DNA from: an uncultured Oscillospiraceae bacterium | Lineage (GTDB): Bacteria; Bacillota; Clostridia; Oscillospirales; Oscillospiraceae | Reading direction: 5' to 3' | Length of the DNA: 64,000 bases | NCBI GenBank assembly: GCA_947626345.1 | Contig: CANQSF010000012.1 | Coordinates: forward strand, 1-64,000 | Shown here: positions 1 through 8,664 of the stretch, in pieces | Layout: each line of letters opens with the position of its first letter | Numbering within the stretch: position 1 is the first letter of the stretch | Position numbers and translations under genes: made by a program | The notes under the pieces: generated by a model | Told to the model about the DNA's origin: nothing | Database searches by the model: none | Seen by the model: the letters and a program-made list of their open reading frames with translations, nothing else

Positions 1-1002
1 GGGCTCGATGACGTAGGGGATGAAGCCCTCGGCCATGCCCTCTTCCTTGTACTCCATCTTCTCGCCGGAGAAGGTCTGGTGCTGGGTCAGGTCGTAGTCG
101 GTCCGGTCCGCGATGCCCCACAGCTCGCCCCAGCCGAAGGGGAAGAGGTACTCGAAGTCCGTGGTGGCCTTGGAGTAGAAGCTCAGCTCCTCGGGGGTGT
201 GGTCCCGGAGACGCAGATATTCGTCGTTCATGCCCAGCTCCAGCAGCCATTTGTGGCAGAACTCACGCCAGTACTTGAACCACTCCAGATCGGTGCCCGG
301 CTCGCAGAAGAACTCCAGCTCCATCTGCTCGAACTCCAGGATGCGGAAGGTGAAGTTGCCCGGGGTGATCTCGTTGCGGAAGCTCTTGCCGATCTGGCAG
401 ATGCCGAAGGGCAGCTTTTTGCGGGTGGTGCGCAGCACGCTCTTATAGTCCACGAAGATGCCCTGGGCGGTCTCCGGCCGCAGATACACGTCCGTGCCGG
501 ACTCCTGGGTAACGCCCTGGTGGGTCTTGAACATCAGGTTGAACTTCTTGATGTCGGAGAAGTCCGTGGCGCCGCAGCCGGGACAGGGGATGGCGTGCTC
601 ACGGATATAGTCCACCATCTCGTCGTTGGTCAAAGCCTCCACGTTCACGTCCGTGCCCGTCTCCTTGGCCCACTCCTCGATGAGCTTGTCGGCGCGGTGA
701 CGGCGCTTGCAGCCCTTGCAGTCGATGAGGGGGTCGTTGAAGTTGGTCACGTGGCCGGAGGCCTCCCACACCCGGGGGTTCATGAGGATGCCGGCGTCCA
801 GGCCTACGTTGTAGGGGCTCTCCTGGACGAACTTCTTCCACCAGGCGTTTTTCACGTTCTGCTTCATCAGAACGCCCAGCGGGCCGTAGTCCCAGGAGTT
901 GGCCAGGCCGCCGTATATCTCGGAGCCGGCGAAGATGAAGCCCCGGTTCTTGCACAGGGCGACGATCTTTTCCATCGTCTTGTCTTGGGCGTGCATGCGC
1001 AT
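1..1002 (-). CDS. glyS: Glycine--tRNA ligase, class II dimeric type (C-terminus off the window)
   Basis: Charges tRNA-Gly with glycine in the cytoplasm. The 334 readable codons run off the left edge, so the anticodon-binding domain is missing from view. The N-terminus has the one-chain (alpha2, archaeal/eukaryal-like) GlyRS layout: motif 1 region [13 protein letters not shown], an insertion with two CxxC pairs (CKGC, CPGC), then RPETAQG and a motif 2 region around [22 protein letters not shown] at 1002 is preferred over ATG 996 because an AGGAG sits about 10 nt upstream of it. It starts 4 nt after the HD-domain gene stops, so the two are probably co-transcribed. Identification is very secure. 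Confidence 0.97.
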   Translation of the reverse strand, partial: MRMHAQDKTMEKIVALCKNRGFIFAGSEIYGGLANSWDYGPLGVLMKQNVKNAWWKKFVQESPYNVGLDAGILMNPRVWEASGHVTNFNDPLIDCKGCKRRHRADKLIEEWAKETGTDVNVEALTNDEMVDYIREHAIPCPGCGATDFSDIKKFNLMFKTHQGVTQESGTDVYLRPETAQGIFVDYKSVLRTTRKKLPFGICQIGKSFRNEITPGNFTFRILEFEQMELEFFCEPGTDLEWFKYWREFCHKWLLELGMNDEYLRLRDHTPEELSFYSKATTDFEYLFPFGWGELWGIADRTDYDLTQHQTFSGEKMEYKEEGMAEGFIPYVIEP

Positions 1003-1006
1003 TGTA

Positions 1007-1630
1007 TCAGTTCTCCTTTTCGGATAGTGTATTCAGTTTTGGCTCGCGATAGTCCATGGTCCCCAGCTCGTCCAGCGTCCGCTCAAAGGCGGGGATGAAG
1101 CGGACCAGGAAATAGTCCACCTCGGCCATGCCGTAGCTCCGGAGGGTCTCCAGGGAGCGCTGCTCGGCCTGGAGGAACTCGTCGTTGCCGGCCCGGCGCT
1201 CCTCGATGCACTTGATATAGGCGGCCAGCTTGTCCGCGGCCTTCACCAGGCTCTTCAGCTCCGGGGCCGGTTCGGCCAGCAGCGGGGCGTAGGCCGGGCG
1301 CATGGCCTCCGGCAGCATGGCCAGCAGCTTTTCCGCCGCCTCCGCCTCCACCTGGCGGTAGGCGGTCATGATCTCCGGGTTGCGGTACTTGATGGGGGTG
1401 GGCAGATCCCCGGTGAGGATCTCCCCCGCGTCGTGGAAAAGAGCCGCCGCGGCCGCGGCCTCCGGGTCACAGGGCACGCTGAACACGTCCCGGCGGATCA
1501 CCGCCAGCGCGTGGGCCAGCACCGCCACCATGTGGCTGTGCTCCTGGACGTTCTCCGGCATGACGGAGCGCATCAGCGCCCAGCGGCTGATGTTCTTCAT
1601 CCGGGCGATCAGCGCGAAAAAGCTGTCCAC
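1007..1630 (-). CDS. HD-domain 5'-deoxynucleotidase (YfbR-like)
   Basis: Predicted cytoplasmic metal-dependent hydrolase that removes phosphate from deoxynucleoside 5'-monophosphates. The 207 aa protein carries the YfbR-type HD constellation: H33, the H66-D67 pair and D133, within the expected length of the family. GTG at 1630 is chosen because GGAGGAGGG lies 7 nt upstream and no better start exists. It is the first gene of a minus-strand unit with glyS, behind promoter TTGAAA-N17-TATAGT (1663-1691). A nucleotide-pool housekeeping role is inferred from family only. Confidence 0.88.
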   Translation of the reverse strand: MDSFFALIARMKNISRWALMRSVMPENVQEHSHMVAVLAHALAVIRRDVFSVPCDPEAAAAAALFHDAGEILTGDLPTPIKYRNPEIMTAYRQVEAEAAEKLLAMLPEAMRPAYAPLLAEPAPELKSLVKAADKLAAYIKCIEERRAGNDEFLQAEQRSLETLRSYGMAEVDYFLVRFIPAFERTLDELGTMDYREPKLNTLSEKEN

Positions 1631-1662
1631 AGACGCACCCTCCTCCCCGCATAGTAAACTAT

Positions 1663-1691
1663 ACTATATCATATTGTTTTCCGCTTTTCAA
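1663..1691 (-). promoter_or_regulatory. Sigma-A promoter of the HD nucleotidase-glyS unit
   Basis: Read on the minus strand: TTGAAA (1691-1686), 17 nt spacer, TATAGT (1668-1663). It is back-to-back with the plus-strand promoter at 1696, only 4 nt apart. Confidence 0.7.
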
Positions 1692-1695
1692 TGCC

Positions 1696-1724
1696 TTGTG
1701 CTCCGCCGGGCGTGGATGTATAAT
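1696..1724 (+). promoter_or_regulatory. Sigma-A promoter of the O-antigen-ligase-like gene
   Basis: TTGTGC (1696-1701), 17 nt spacer, TATAAT (1719-1724); start codon 34 nt downstream. Confidence 0.75.
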
Positions 1725-1757
1725 ACGCATGACAGGAAAAATGGAAAGGAGAGAGGG

Positions 1758-3050
1758 ATGGACTTCCCCTTTCTGAACAGGGCCCGCTGGGTCACGGACA
1801 AGTACATACTGGTCATGGTGGGGCTGTTCCCGCTGTTCGTGGGCTTTCATGGCTACGGCGCCATCACCGCCTCCAAGTTCTGGTTCTTCGCCATAGCCAC
1901 GGGGCTGTGGCTGGCGGCGGCGCTGACGATGCTGGCGTGCGGGCTGATCCGGGGCGAGCGGTACCGGATGGACGTGCGCCCGGCCCACCTGGCGGTGGGG
2001 CTGTTTTTGGCCGTCAGCGGCGTGTCCGCCATGACGTCGGACTTCGGCGGGCAGTGCCTGGTGGGCATATCCCGCTACACTGGGTATCTGACGGACCTGC
2101 TGTGCGCGGCCGCCTTTTTCGGCGTGTCCCAGCTGGCGGCGCCCCGGCGGCGGTACGTGTGGGCCATGGGGATCTCGGCGGCGGTGTGCTGCGGCATCTC
2201 CTTTTTGCAGCTGCTGGGATTGGACCCGCTGTGGTTCTACCCGGAGGGGACGAATTATTACGACAAGTTCGTGGCCTACAACAGCGCCTTTCTGGGCACC
2301 ATCGGCAACACGGGGCTGCTGGCGGCCTATCTGTGCCTGGCCGGACCGCTGACGGCGGTGTACGCCCTGCTCAGCCACCGGCGGGGGGATTGGCTGCTGA
2401 TCGTCCCCGGGGGGATGTGCCTGGCCCTGCTGGTGCTGTGCGACGTGGACGCCGGGGTGCTGGCGCTGCTGGGCGGCGCGCTCATCGCCGTGCCCGTGGT
2501 GATCCAAAAGGAGCGAGCGGCCCGGATCGCCGGCTGCGTCAGCGGCGGGACCGCGGCCGTGGGGCTGGCGGCGCTGTGGTTCTGGCCGGGAAAGAGCGGC
2601 ACCCTCTATGAGATGCACCAGGTGCTCCACGGCCATCTGGCCGACGAGTTCGGCTCCCACCGGGGCCAGATCTGGAAGCGGTGCTGGCAGCTTTTTCAGG
2701 AGAAGCCCTGGCTGGGGGGCGGCCCAGGCACCGCGCCCGGCCGCATCCTGATCCAGTGGACCAGCGGCGTGCGCAACCAGACGGTCCAGGAGGACAACGC
2801 CCACAACGTGTACCTGGGCCATCTGATCGACGTGGGGCTGCTGGGAGCGGCGGCCTATATCGGGGCACTGGCCTGCTCCGCCGTCACCTGGATCAAGCGG
2901 CGGCACGACGGGCCCATCTATCCCGCCCTGGGCAGCGCCATGGTGTGCTATCTCATCCAGGACTTCTTCGGCATGGGCCTGGTGCTCACGGCCCCCATGC
3001 TGTGGGTGCTGTGGGGCCTGCTGGAGAGCGCGCCGGAGGACGACGGCTGA
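1758..3050 (+). CDS. O-antigen ligase / Wzy-type polymerase-like membrane protein
   Basis: Multi-pass inner-membrane protein (430 aa, about 11 hydrophobic segments) of the O-antigen ligase superfamily, which transfers or polymerises lipid-linked glycans on the outer face of the membrane. The family signature region is near residues 315-375: a glycine-rich GGGPGTAPGR stretch in the large external loop, followed by the conserved NAHNVYL with the catalytic-type histidine. ATG 1758 follows AGGAGA by a few bases; the frame is open further upstream but without a better site. In a Gram-positive-type cell the substrate is more likely a teichoic-acid-like or capsular glycan than LPS. No glycosyltransferases lie nearby, so substrate is unknown. 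Confidence 0.75.
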   Translation: MDFPFLNRARWVTDKYILVMVGLFPLFVGFHGYGAITASKFWFFAIATGLWLAAALTMLACGLIRGERYRMDVRPAHLAVGLFLAVSGVSAMTSDFGGQCLVGISRYTGYLTDLLCAAAFFGVSQLAAPRRRYVWAMGISAAVCCGISFLQLLGLDPLWFYPEGTNYYDKFVAYNSAFLGTIGNTGLLAAYLCLAGPLTAVYALLSHRRGDWLLIVPGGMCLALLVLCDVDAGVLALLGGALIAVPVVIQKERAARIAGCVSGGTAAVGLAALWFWPGKSGTLYEMHQVLHGHLADEFGSHRGQIWKRCWQLFQEKPWLGGGPGTAPGRILIQWTSGVRNQTVQEDNAHNVYLGHLIDVGLLGAAAYIGALACSAVTWIKRRHDGPIYPALGSAMVCYLIQDFFGMGLVLTAPMLWVLWGLLESAPEDDG

Positions 3051-3066
3051 AAACGGATCATAATAA

Positions 3067-3096
3067 AGCGGCACGGTCCCGGAGGACCGTGCCGCT
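3067..3096. terminator. Bidirectional terminator
   Basis: 13 bp perfect stem (3067-3079 / 3084-3096) between convergent genes. On the minus strand it is followed by TTTATTAT, so it serves the minus-strand surface-protein gene best. Confidence 0.8.
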
Positions 3097-3107
3097 GGTT
3101 TATGTTG

Positions 3108-5231
3108 TTAGTTGTTGGCGTCCGAGCCGTTGGCAGGCGGCGTGGTGGGCGTGGGCTTGTTGGCATCCGATCCGTTGGCAGGATCGGGCGCCTTGGAAGG
3201 CGTGGGATCCGCTGTGGGCGTCGGCGTCGCTACCGGAGAGGGCTCCGTGGAGGGGTCCGTGGGCGGCGCAGATTCCTGGCCGGAGGGCGAGGTCTGCGGC
3301 GCGCTGGAGGGAGACGTGGTCTGGGTGCCGCTAGGAGTGGAGGAGGGACTGGGAGACGGGCTGGGACTGGTGCTGGGGGAGGGGCTCGGCTCCGCGGTCT
3401 CGTTGGTCAGGAAGGTGGTGCCCGCATAGGTGCGCACGATCTGACCGGTATACTTGCCGATGAACCGGATGGTCACCACCACGGTGCTGTTGTTGCACAC
3501 CCGGGCGCTGACGGTGTAGTCCTGGCCCAGGGTCAGGATGTTGGCCCCGTCCCGGACGATCATGGTGCTCAGATTGGTCTCGGCGTTGATGGCGGGGACC
3601 ACGATCCGGCTGGCGGGAGGCGTGCCGGCCCCCTCGGGGGCGGTCTCGATGTCCTCGTCCAGCTTGAACAGCAGCACCCGCAGCGCTTCGTCGGCGTTGT
3701 CCTCGCCGGTGGTGGTGATGTGCAGCACCTCGCGCATGGCGACGTCATTGTCCGCCGCCGCGCCGCCCAGATACACCGGCTGCGGGATGACGCTGTCCGC
3801 CGGAGGCGTGGCGGAGGGGAAGTCGGAATCGTTGACCTCGTCGGTGAGCATCTCCATGACGTTGATGTAATGGCGCTCGCCGTCCACGTAATAATCCAGG
3901 GTGTCCATCTCCGAGCCGTCGGACAGCTCCGCGGTCTGGATGAGCCAGCGGGTGCGCGCGCCGGAGTCGGTGAGGATCACGTTTTCGTTGTTGTCGTCCA
4001 GGTTCAGGAAGCTGCCGTTGTTCTCCATGGAGTAACGGACGTTGCTGGCGTAATACTCGCCGTTGGTGGTCCACAGCATGCCGGCGGTCACAGCGCCGCC
4101 CAGGCACCACTTGCCGTCCTCGGTCTGGACCAGGGGCATGTCCACCGTGCGCAGGGTCGTGCCGTCCAGGTTCAGCAGCACCCGGGCGGTGGGGCCGGCG
4201 GTCTGCTCCGGGGCGGGCGTGGCCTCGCCCTCGGCCGGGACAGGGGCCTCCGGGTCGCCGTCGGCGGTCTCCACGTAGGAGAAGTCCACCTCGCCGTCCG
4301 CGGGGGTAGCGCTGGCGCTGGGGGAGGGGGACGCGTCGGCGTCGGCGTCCGCGCCGTCCTGGGCGTCCTCAGGCAGATCCTGGACCAGGGCGATCACGTA
4401 CGTGGCGTCGTCCTCCATGTCCTCGGTGAGCAGGGAGAAGACCCCGTTCTGCACGTCGGCGAAGGCGCCGTAATCCATGGCTTGGGTGGGCGCGGGCGTG
4501 GGCACCGGCGTGGGCTCCGCGGTGGGCGTGGGCTCCGCGGTGGGCTCCGGCGAGGGCTCGGGCTCAGAGGAGATGACCTGGAAGGCGAAGGGGGACAGAT
4601 CGTTCACCAGGAAGGTGACAGAGTGGTCCCGGATGGTGTAAGTGCCCACCGTCTCCCACTGGTTGTCATGATTATAATGGTGCACGGCCAGGCCGTCCCC
4701 ATCGGGCCAGGAGGGATCGCTGACGGTGACGTACATGGGGCCCTCGGGCTCCTTTTTGCCGGTCCAGTTGATATCCAGCAGGACCATGTCCTCCTCGGGG
4801 GGCACCACGTCGGGCCGCTGGGTCCCCTCGGTGACGGTGAGCTGACCGGACAGGTTCTTGCCCGTCTGGTCGGACGCGCCGATCTGGGTGGTGATGCCGG
4901 GGGCGATGTCCGCCTTGGCGTCGGCGGTGGTGCCGTTGATGCGGTCCATGATGTCGCCGCCGAACACCTGCCAGGCGAGATAGCCCAGCGCCGCCACCAC
5001 TACCAGCAGGATGACCACCAGCACGGCGACCTTCCACCGGCCGGAGCCTCTGTGGCGCCGCTCCGGCTCATATTCCGAGTCATAGTCAGACTCGTATTCG
5101 GACTCGGGCTCGTCGTAGTCGTAGCCGGAGTCCTCCCAGTATTCCTGCTCGTTTTCGCGCACGTCAGCCTGGGCTTCCGCGCGGGTCTTTTTTCTCGGCG
5201 CCTCGTGCTGCGCCAGATGACTGCCAGACAT
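3108..5231 (-). CDS. Membrane-anchored extracellular protein, unknown function
   Basis: 707 aa. Residues 1-65 form a charged, Tyr/Glu/Asp-rich cytoplasmic tail; one membrane helix follows at about 67-90 (VAVLVVILLVVVAALGYLAW); the rest is outside. The external part has repeated Pro/Thr/Glu linkers (EPTAEPTPTAEPTP type), a beta-rich middle, and near residue 560-615 a segment resembling the bacterial Ig/YDG-like repeats of Clostridia (LTLGQDYTVS...GKYTG). The last ~90 residues are low-complexity Ser/Pro/Thr and end in two near-identical PANGSDAN motifs. No sorting signal or catalytic motif is seen. ATG 5231 has a weak AAGG site. It is a single-gene unit ending at the terminator at 3067. Role at the cell surface is inferred from topology only. 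Confidence 0.7.
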   Translation of the reverse strand: MSGSHLAQHEAPRKKTRAEAQADVRENEQEYWEDSGYDYDEPESEYESDYDSEYEPERRHRGSGRWKVAVLVVILLVVVAALGYLAWQVFGGDIMDRINGTTADAKADIAPGITTQIGASDQTGKNLSGQLTVTEGTQRPDVVPPEEDMVLLDINWTGKKEPEGPMYVTVSDPSWPDGDGLAVHHYNHDNQWETVGTYTIRDHSVTFLVNDLSPFAFQVISSEPEPSPEPTAEPTPTAEPTPVPTPAPTQAMDYGAFADVQNGVFSLLTEDMEDDATYVIALVQDLPEDAQDGADADADASPSPSASATPADGEVDFSYVETADGDPEAPVPAEGEATPAPEQTAGPTARVLLNLDGTTLRTVDMPLVQTEDGKWCLGGAVTAGMLWTTNGEYYASNVRYSMENNGSFLNLDDNNENVILTDSGARTRWLIQTAELSDGSEMDTLDYYVDGERHYINVMEMLTDEVNDSDFPSATPPADSVIPQPVYLGGAAADNDVAMREVLHITTTGEDNADEALRVLLFKLDEDIETAPEGAGTPPASRIVVPAINAETNLSTMIVRDGANILTLGQDYTVSARVCNNSTVVVTIRFIGKYTGQIVRTYAGTTFLTNETAEPSPSPSTSPSPSPSPSSTPSGTQTTSPSSAPQTSPSGQESAPPTDPSTEPSPVATPTPTADPTPSKAPDPANGSDANKPTPTTPPANGSDANN

Positions 5232-5372
5232 AGAATCACTACCTTACGTTAAGGATGTGCCCATTATAAATGATTCCCTGCAAAAAAGCAACAAAAAATT
5301 ACGAAAGTTTGCGAAACGGTAAAGCGAGGGGCCGGCCCGTCCAACAAAATTCGGGGAAAGGCGAAAATCTTC

Positions 5373-5401
5373 TTGACAGGGGGGGTCATAGTGAGTATAA
5401 T
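5373..5401 (+). promoter_or_regulatory. Consensus sigma-A promoter of the tRNA pair
   Basis: TTGACA (5373-5378), 17 nt spacer, TATAAT (5396-5401). Both hexamers are perfect; tRNA-Asp begins 13 nt after the -10 box. Confidence 0.92.
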
Positions 5402-5413
5402 CAAAAGGCTCGT

Positions 5414-5490
5414 GGCCGGGTAGTTCAGTCGGTTAGAACGCCGGCCTGTCACGCCGGAGGTCGAGGGTTCAAGTCCCTTCTCGGTCGCCA
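5414..5490 (+). tRNA. tRNA-Asp (anticodon GTC)
   Basis: 77 nt cloverleaf with CCA encoded. Acceptor GGCCGGG pairs with CTCGGTC; anticodon stem CCGGC/GCCGG frames loop CTGTCAC; T loop TTCAAGT. First gene of a two-tRNA transcript. Confidence 0.97.
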
Positions 5491-5566
5491 GCTGCTGTAG
5501 CTCAGTCGGTAGAGCGCGTCATTGGTAATGACGAGGTCGGCGGTCCGAATCCGCCCAGCAGCTCCA
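5491..5566 (+). tRNA. tRNA-Thr (anticodon GGT)
   Basis: 76 nt cloverleaf, CCA encoded, beginning directly after the CCA of tRNA-Asp with no spacer, so the pair must be separated by 3' processing. Acceptor GCTGCTG/CAGCAGC; anticodon loop TTGGTAA. Confidence 0.97.
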
Positions 5567-5572
5567 CAGCAA

Positions 5573-5605
5573 AGCCCTGTAGTTTCAACGGCTACAGGGC
5601 TTTTT
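5573..5605 (+). terminator. Terminator of the tRNA transcript
   Basis: 10 bp stem AGCCCTGTAG/CTACAGGGCT followed by a run of five T. Confidence 0.9.
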
Positions 5606-5703
5606 CTATATTTTATCAATGACCACCGCAAAATGAAAAACCGCCGCGGATAGAGCATCGCACAGGCCGACAAAACGCCAGCTATACAGGGGAGGACGAT
5701 CGT

Positions 5704-5868
5704 ATGGGGATATTCATTGCTTTGCTGTTGATCATCGGCGTGGCGCTGATCGTCTACGGCATCCTCCGCGCCGTGTCCGGCGGCGGCGAGAAGCCGCGCG
5801 ACGATGGCGGCCGCATGGAAGTGGTGTACCGGGTCCCGTCAGTATTTGACCGGCGGGATAAAAAGTAG
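5704..5868 (+). CDS. Small single-pass membrane protein
   Basis: 54 aa: residues 1-21 are a hydrophobic helix (GIFIALLLIIGVALIVYGIL), the rest a short polar, basic tail ending in FDRRDKK. ATG 5704 has a strong GGGGAGG 8 nt upstream and two terminator-like hairpins follow, which together argue for a real gene. Function unknown; no known family recognised. Confidence 0.6.
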   Translation: MGIFIALLLIIGVALIVYGILRAVSGGGEKPRDDGGRMEVVYRVPSVFDRRDKK

Positions 5869-5914
5869 CGCCGCGGCAATACGGTCTTGCTTTTTTTCGC
5901 TGATTCTGGTAACA

Positions 5915-6002
5915 TGAAAGGCGATAAGTGGCAGGCCCTATCGCCTTTCACTTCTTGTTTCAGGCTCCCTTTGCTGTCAGGCTCCGGGGAGCCTCTTTTT
6001 TT
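5915..6002 (+). terminator. Two consecutive terminator-like hairpins
   Basis: First: 12 bp perfect stem TGAAAGGCGATA/TATCGCCTTTCA (5915-5926 / 5939-5950) followed by a T-rich stretch. Second: short GGCTC/GAGCC stem (5980-5993) followed by seven T. They close the small-protein unit. Confidence 0.6.
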
Positions 6003-6064
6003 GCCGGGGTCTTTCGCCCCGGGGGCGCAATTATGAACCGTTTGTAAAATGATCGGACGCGGCG

Positions 6065-6112
6065 TTGACGGAAGGGAGAGGACAGGGTAGAATACTAACT
6101 GTATTAGTTAGT
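6065..6112 (+). promoter_or_regulatory. Promoter with overlapping palindromic operator
   Basis: TTGACG (6065-6070), 17 nt spacer, TAGAAT (6088-6093). A perfect palindrome ACTAACTGTATTAGTTAGT (6094-6112, 7 bp arms, 5 nt centre) starts at the base after the -10 box and covers the expected transcription start, the usual position for a repressor site. The cognate regulator is not identified. Confidence 0.65.
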
Positions 6113-6168
6113 TCCTTATACGCGGCGCGGGCCCGCAGACACGACGACAGGTGATGAAGGAGGTCCCT

Positions 6169-6579
6169 ATGAACATCGTAAAAATGATGATCCCCAAATC
6201 CATGACGGTGCACATCCACGGGGACGACTCCGTCCGTCAGGGACTGGAGGTGCTGGCCCGGCACCGGTACACGGCCATCCCGATCCTGGACGAGAACGAC
6301 CGGTACATCGGCAGCATCGCGGAGGGGGACATCCTCCGGCTGCTGGTGAACGAGAGGCCGGACAGCGCCGGCGAGCTGGAAAAGCGCCGGGTGCAGGACA
6401 TCATCCGGGAGGACTTCTGCCCGGCCATCTCCATCGACGCGGACGCCGACACGGTGATCGACGCGATCCTGGAGCAGAACTTCGTGCCGGTGGTGGACTC
6501 CCGCAACGCCCTGTGTGGCATCGTGACCCGCCGGCGGCTCATCGCGTACTACGCCGGACGGGAGCTGCCCCTGGAATAG
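6169..6579 (+). CDS. Two-CBS-domain protein
   Basis: 136 aa stand-alone CBS pair, with CBS1 at about 7-60 (YTAIPILDENDRYIGSIAEGDIL) and CBS2 at about 75-130 (FVPVVDSRNALCGIVTRRRLI). Such Bateman modules bind adenine nucleotides and regulate partner proteins; the partner is unknown here. ATG 6169 is chosen over GTG 6151/ATG 6154 because AAGGAGG (6157-6163) sits 5 nt before it. The promoter carries a palindromic operator, so expression is probably repressible. Single-gene unit closed by the hairpin at 6599. Confidence 0.85.
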   Translation: MNIVKMMIPKSMTVHIHGDDSVRQGLEVLARHRYTAIPILDENDRYIGSIAEGDILRLLVNERPDSAGELEKRRVQDIIREDFCPAISIDADADTVIDAILEQNFVPVVDSRNALCGIVTRRRLIAYYAGRELPLE

Positions 6580-6598
6580 ACCCGGCCCGCGCCGGAAA

Positions 6599-6630
6599 GG
6601 CCCCCGCGGTCCTCACGGACCGCGGGGGCC
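6599..6630 (+). terminator. GC-rich terminator hairpin
   Basis: 14 bp perfect stem (6599-6612 / 6617-6630) with a 4 nt loop; only a short T stretch follows. Confidence 0.6.
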
Positions 6631-6773
6631 GCTGCATTTCCCCGGGCACAAATTTACAATGCGGTCACATTTCGTTCAACGATTTGTCAACATCTGCCTG
6701 GGGAGCCGTACTAGAATAGCGGGGAAAGGGAGAGGTTCCCCCTCATCATTCCAATAGAAGGAGCGGATATAAA

Positions 6774-7931
6774 ATGTATGAGAAGAACACCGCCGGCCGG
6801 GGCCGGCGCATCGGCCGGTATCTGGCGGTACTGCTGTGCCTGGCGCTGCTGGCGGGCATGTTCGCCGGCACCACCCGGTCCGCCGCCGGGACCAAGCGCC
6901 AGCAGATGAGCGCGGCGGACATCTACGAGCAGAACGTGGGCTCCACCGTGGGCATCACCACCACCATCACCACCAACGTCTGGGGCTACCAGACCACCGC
7001 CGCCGTCTCCGGCTCCGGTTTCATCATCTCCGAGGACGGCTACGTGCTCACCAACTACCACGTGGTGGAGGGGGCCGAGAGCATCACTGTCACCTCCTAT
7101 GACGGCGAGGCCTACAGCGCGGAGCTGGTGGGCTACGACGAGAGCAACGACATCGCCGTGCTGAAGGTGGAGGCGGAGGATCTGGACCCCGTCACCATCG
7201 GCGACTCCGGCGCGCTGCGGGTGGGCGACGAGGTCATCGCCATCGGCAACCCCCTGGGCGAGCTGACCTTCTCCCTGACCGGCGGCATGGTCAGCGCTCT
7301 GGACCGGGAGATCACCGTGTCCGGCGGCGAGACCATGGACCTGATCCAGACCGACTGCGCCATCAACTCCGGCAACTCCGGCGGCGCGCTCTTCAACATG
7401 TACGGCGAGGTCATCGGCATCACCAACGCCAAGTACTCCGGCCGCATGGGCAGCGGGACGGCGTCCATCGACAACATCGGCTTCGCCATCCCCATCAGCC
7501 GGGTGATCGGCATCGTGGAGGACATCATGACGGACGGCGTCATCTCCCGGCCCTACATCGGCGTCACCGTGGGCAACGTGAGCGGGGACGCCCTGGCCTA
7601 CGGCCTGCCGGAGGGCGCGGCCGTGAAGAGCGTGGTGGAGGACGGCCCCGCCGCGAAGGCCGGCCTGCAGGAAAACGACATCATCACCGCCGTGGACGGC
7701 CAGACGGTCTCCGGCAGCAGCGAGCTGGCGGATATCGTGTCCGCCTCCGAGCCCGGCGCCATCCTGGTGCTGACGGTGTACCGCCAGGGCCAGACGGAGG
7801 AGATCAAGGTGGAGGTGGGCGAGAACGTCCAGTCCGCCCTGCCCGACGAAGGCCAGTCCCAGGAGCAGCAGCAGACCGAGGGGTCGCTGGAGGAGTTTTT
7901 CTCCCAGCTCCCCGGCGGCAGCGATTCGTGA
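6774..7931 (+). CDS. HtrA/DegP-like membrane-anchored serine protease
   Basis: 385 aa extracytoplasmic quality-control protease. Residues 14-33 are an N-terminal membrane anchor or uncleaved signal. The trypsin-like domain has the complete triad: H96 (NYHVV), D126 (SNDIAVLKV) and S202 (GNSGGA). One PDZ domain follows at about 265-350 (YIGVTVG...GPAAKAGLQENDIIT). A Gln-rich tail ends the protein. ATG 6774 follows AGAAGGAG. Monocistronic, closed by the strong terminator at 7945. It would degrade or refold misfolded secreted proteins; no CssRS-type regulator is adjacent. Confidence 0.95.
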   Translation: MYEKNTAGRGRRIGRYLAVLLCLALLAGMFAGTTRSAAGTKRQQMSAADIYEQNVGSTVGITTTITTNVWGYQTTAAVSGSGFIISEDGYVLTNYHVVEGAESITVTSYDGEAYSAELVGYDESNDIAVLKVEAEDLDPVTIGDSGALRVGDEVIAIGNPLGELTFSLTGGMVSALDREITVSGGETMDLIQTDCAINSGNSGGALFNMYGEVIGITNAKYSGRMGSGTASIDNIGFAIPISRVIGIVEDIMTDGVISRPYIGVTVGNVSGDALAYGLPEGAAVKSVVEDGPAAKAGLQENDIITAVDGQTVSGSSELADIVSASEPGAILVLTVYRQGQTEEIKVEVGENVQSALPDEGQSQEQQQTEGSLEEFFSQLPGGSDS

Positions 7932-7944
7932 GAATAAAGCAGCG

Positions 7945-7982
7945 GACCCGGGAGGCGCTCTGCGCGCCTCCCGGGTCTTTTT
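7945..7982 (+). terminator. Strong intrinsic terminator of htrA
   Basis: 14 bp stem GACCCGGGAGGCGC/GCGCCTCCCGGGTC, loop TCTGC, then five T. Confidence 0.92.
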
Positions 7983-7987
7983 GCGTT

Positions 7988-8664
7988 TTATGGCTGTTCG
8001 CGCCCCGCGCGCCGGATGGCCCTCGTGCCCCGCACGATCATGCATACCGCCAGGGTGGAGATCAGAAGGAACACGCCCGCCCCCACGCAGCTGCCCATGA
8101 CCACCCGGAACCGCTCGGAGTCCCCGAAGGCGGGGATCATGGCCGCCTGCAGGGAGTAGACCGATATGGCGGCCACCGCCAGGGACAGGGCCTTGGCGGC
8201 GGACAGGACCGGGTCGTTGTAGCGGCGGTAGATCACCACGTTCCGCACCGCCGCGATCGCCGCATAAAAGGTGTAGGCCGCCATGGCGTAGATCATATAG
8301 CCGGGGTATGTGATGATATGGCCCGTGTACAGCGTGACGCCGTGTATCCCCAGTAAGGCGATGTCCAGGACCAGCATCACCAGGGCGCTGGCCCGGTATT
8401 TGCGCCACTTTTGCAGGCTGTCCGCCCTTTTGTGGCCATGCAGCAGAGAAAACCGGATGGCGCTGAGGGTCATGTGATAAAAGGCCAGCGCCCCCGCCCA
8501 GGGGGAGCGCGCCGCGACGCCGATCACTGCCTGAAGGAGCCCATAGCACAGGTTGAGGGCGAAGCTGCCGTACAGCAGCGCCTCCGCCCGGGCCCGCCGG
8601 TCGATTTTAGCGTGCGCACGGCGGCCCGGAGCCGTGTTCTTCCGACAGCCCCGCCCATCTTCAC
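7988..8664 (-). pseudogene. Multi-pass membrane protein, N-terminal frameshift
   Basis: The reading frame from about 8600 to 7988 encodes five to six membrane helices of a clostridial family of uncharacterised membrane proteins that usually follows a TetR regulator (core ALLYGSFALNLCYG...YMIYAMAAYTFYAAIAAVRNVV...PVLSAAKALSLA). That frame has no ATG, GTG or TTG before the first helix. The expected coupled start is the GTG at 8664, which overlaps the TetR TGA (GTGA), but it lies in another frame. One indel between about 8660 and 8590 would join them. It is therefore either a recent frameshift pseudogene or an assembly/sequencing error. Confidence 0.6.

Noticed and set aside
6684-6717. Promoter TTGTCA...TAGAAT upstream of htrA
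   Set aside because: Spacer would be 22 nt, outside the usual range.
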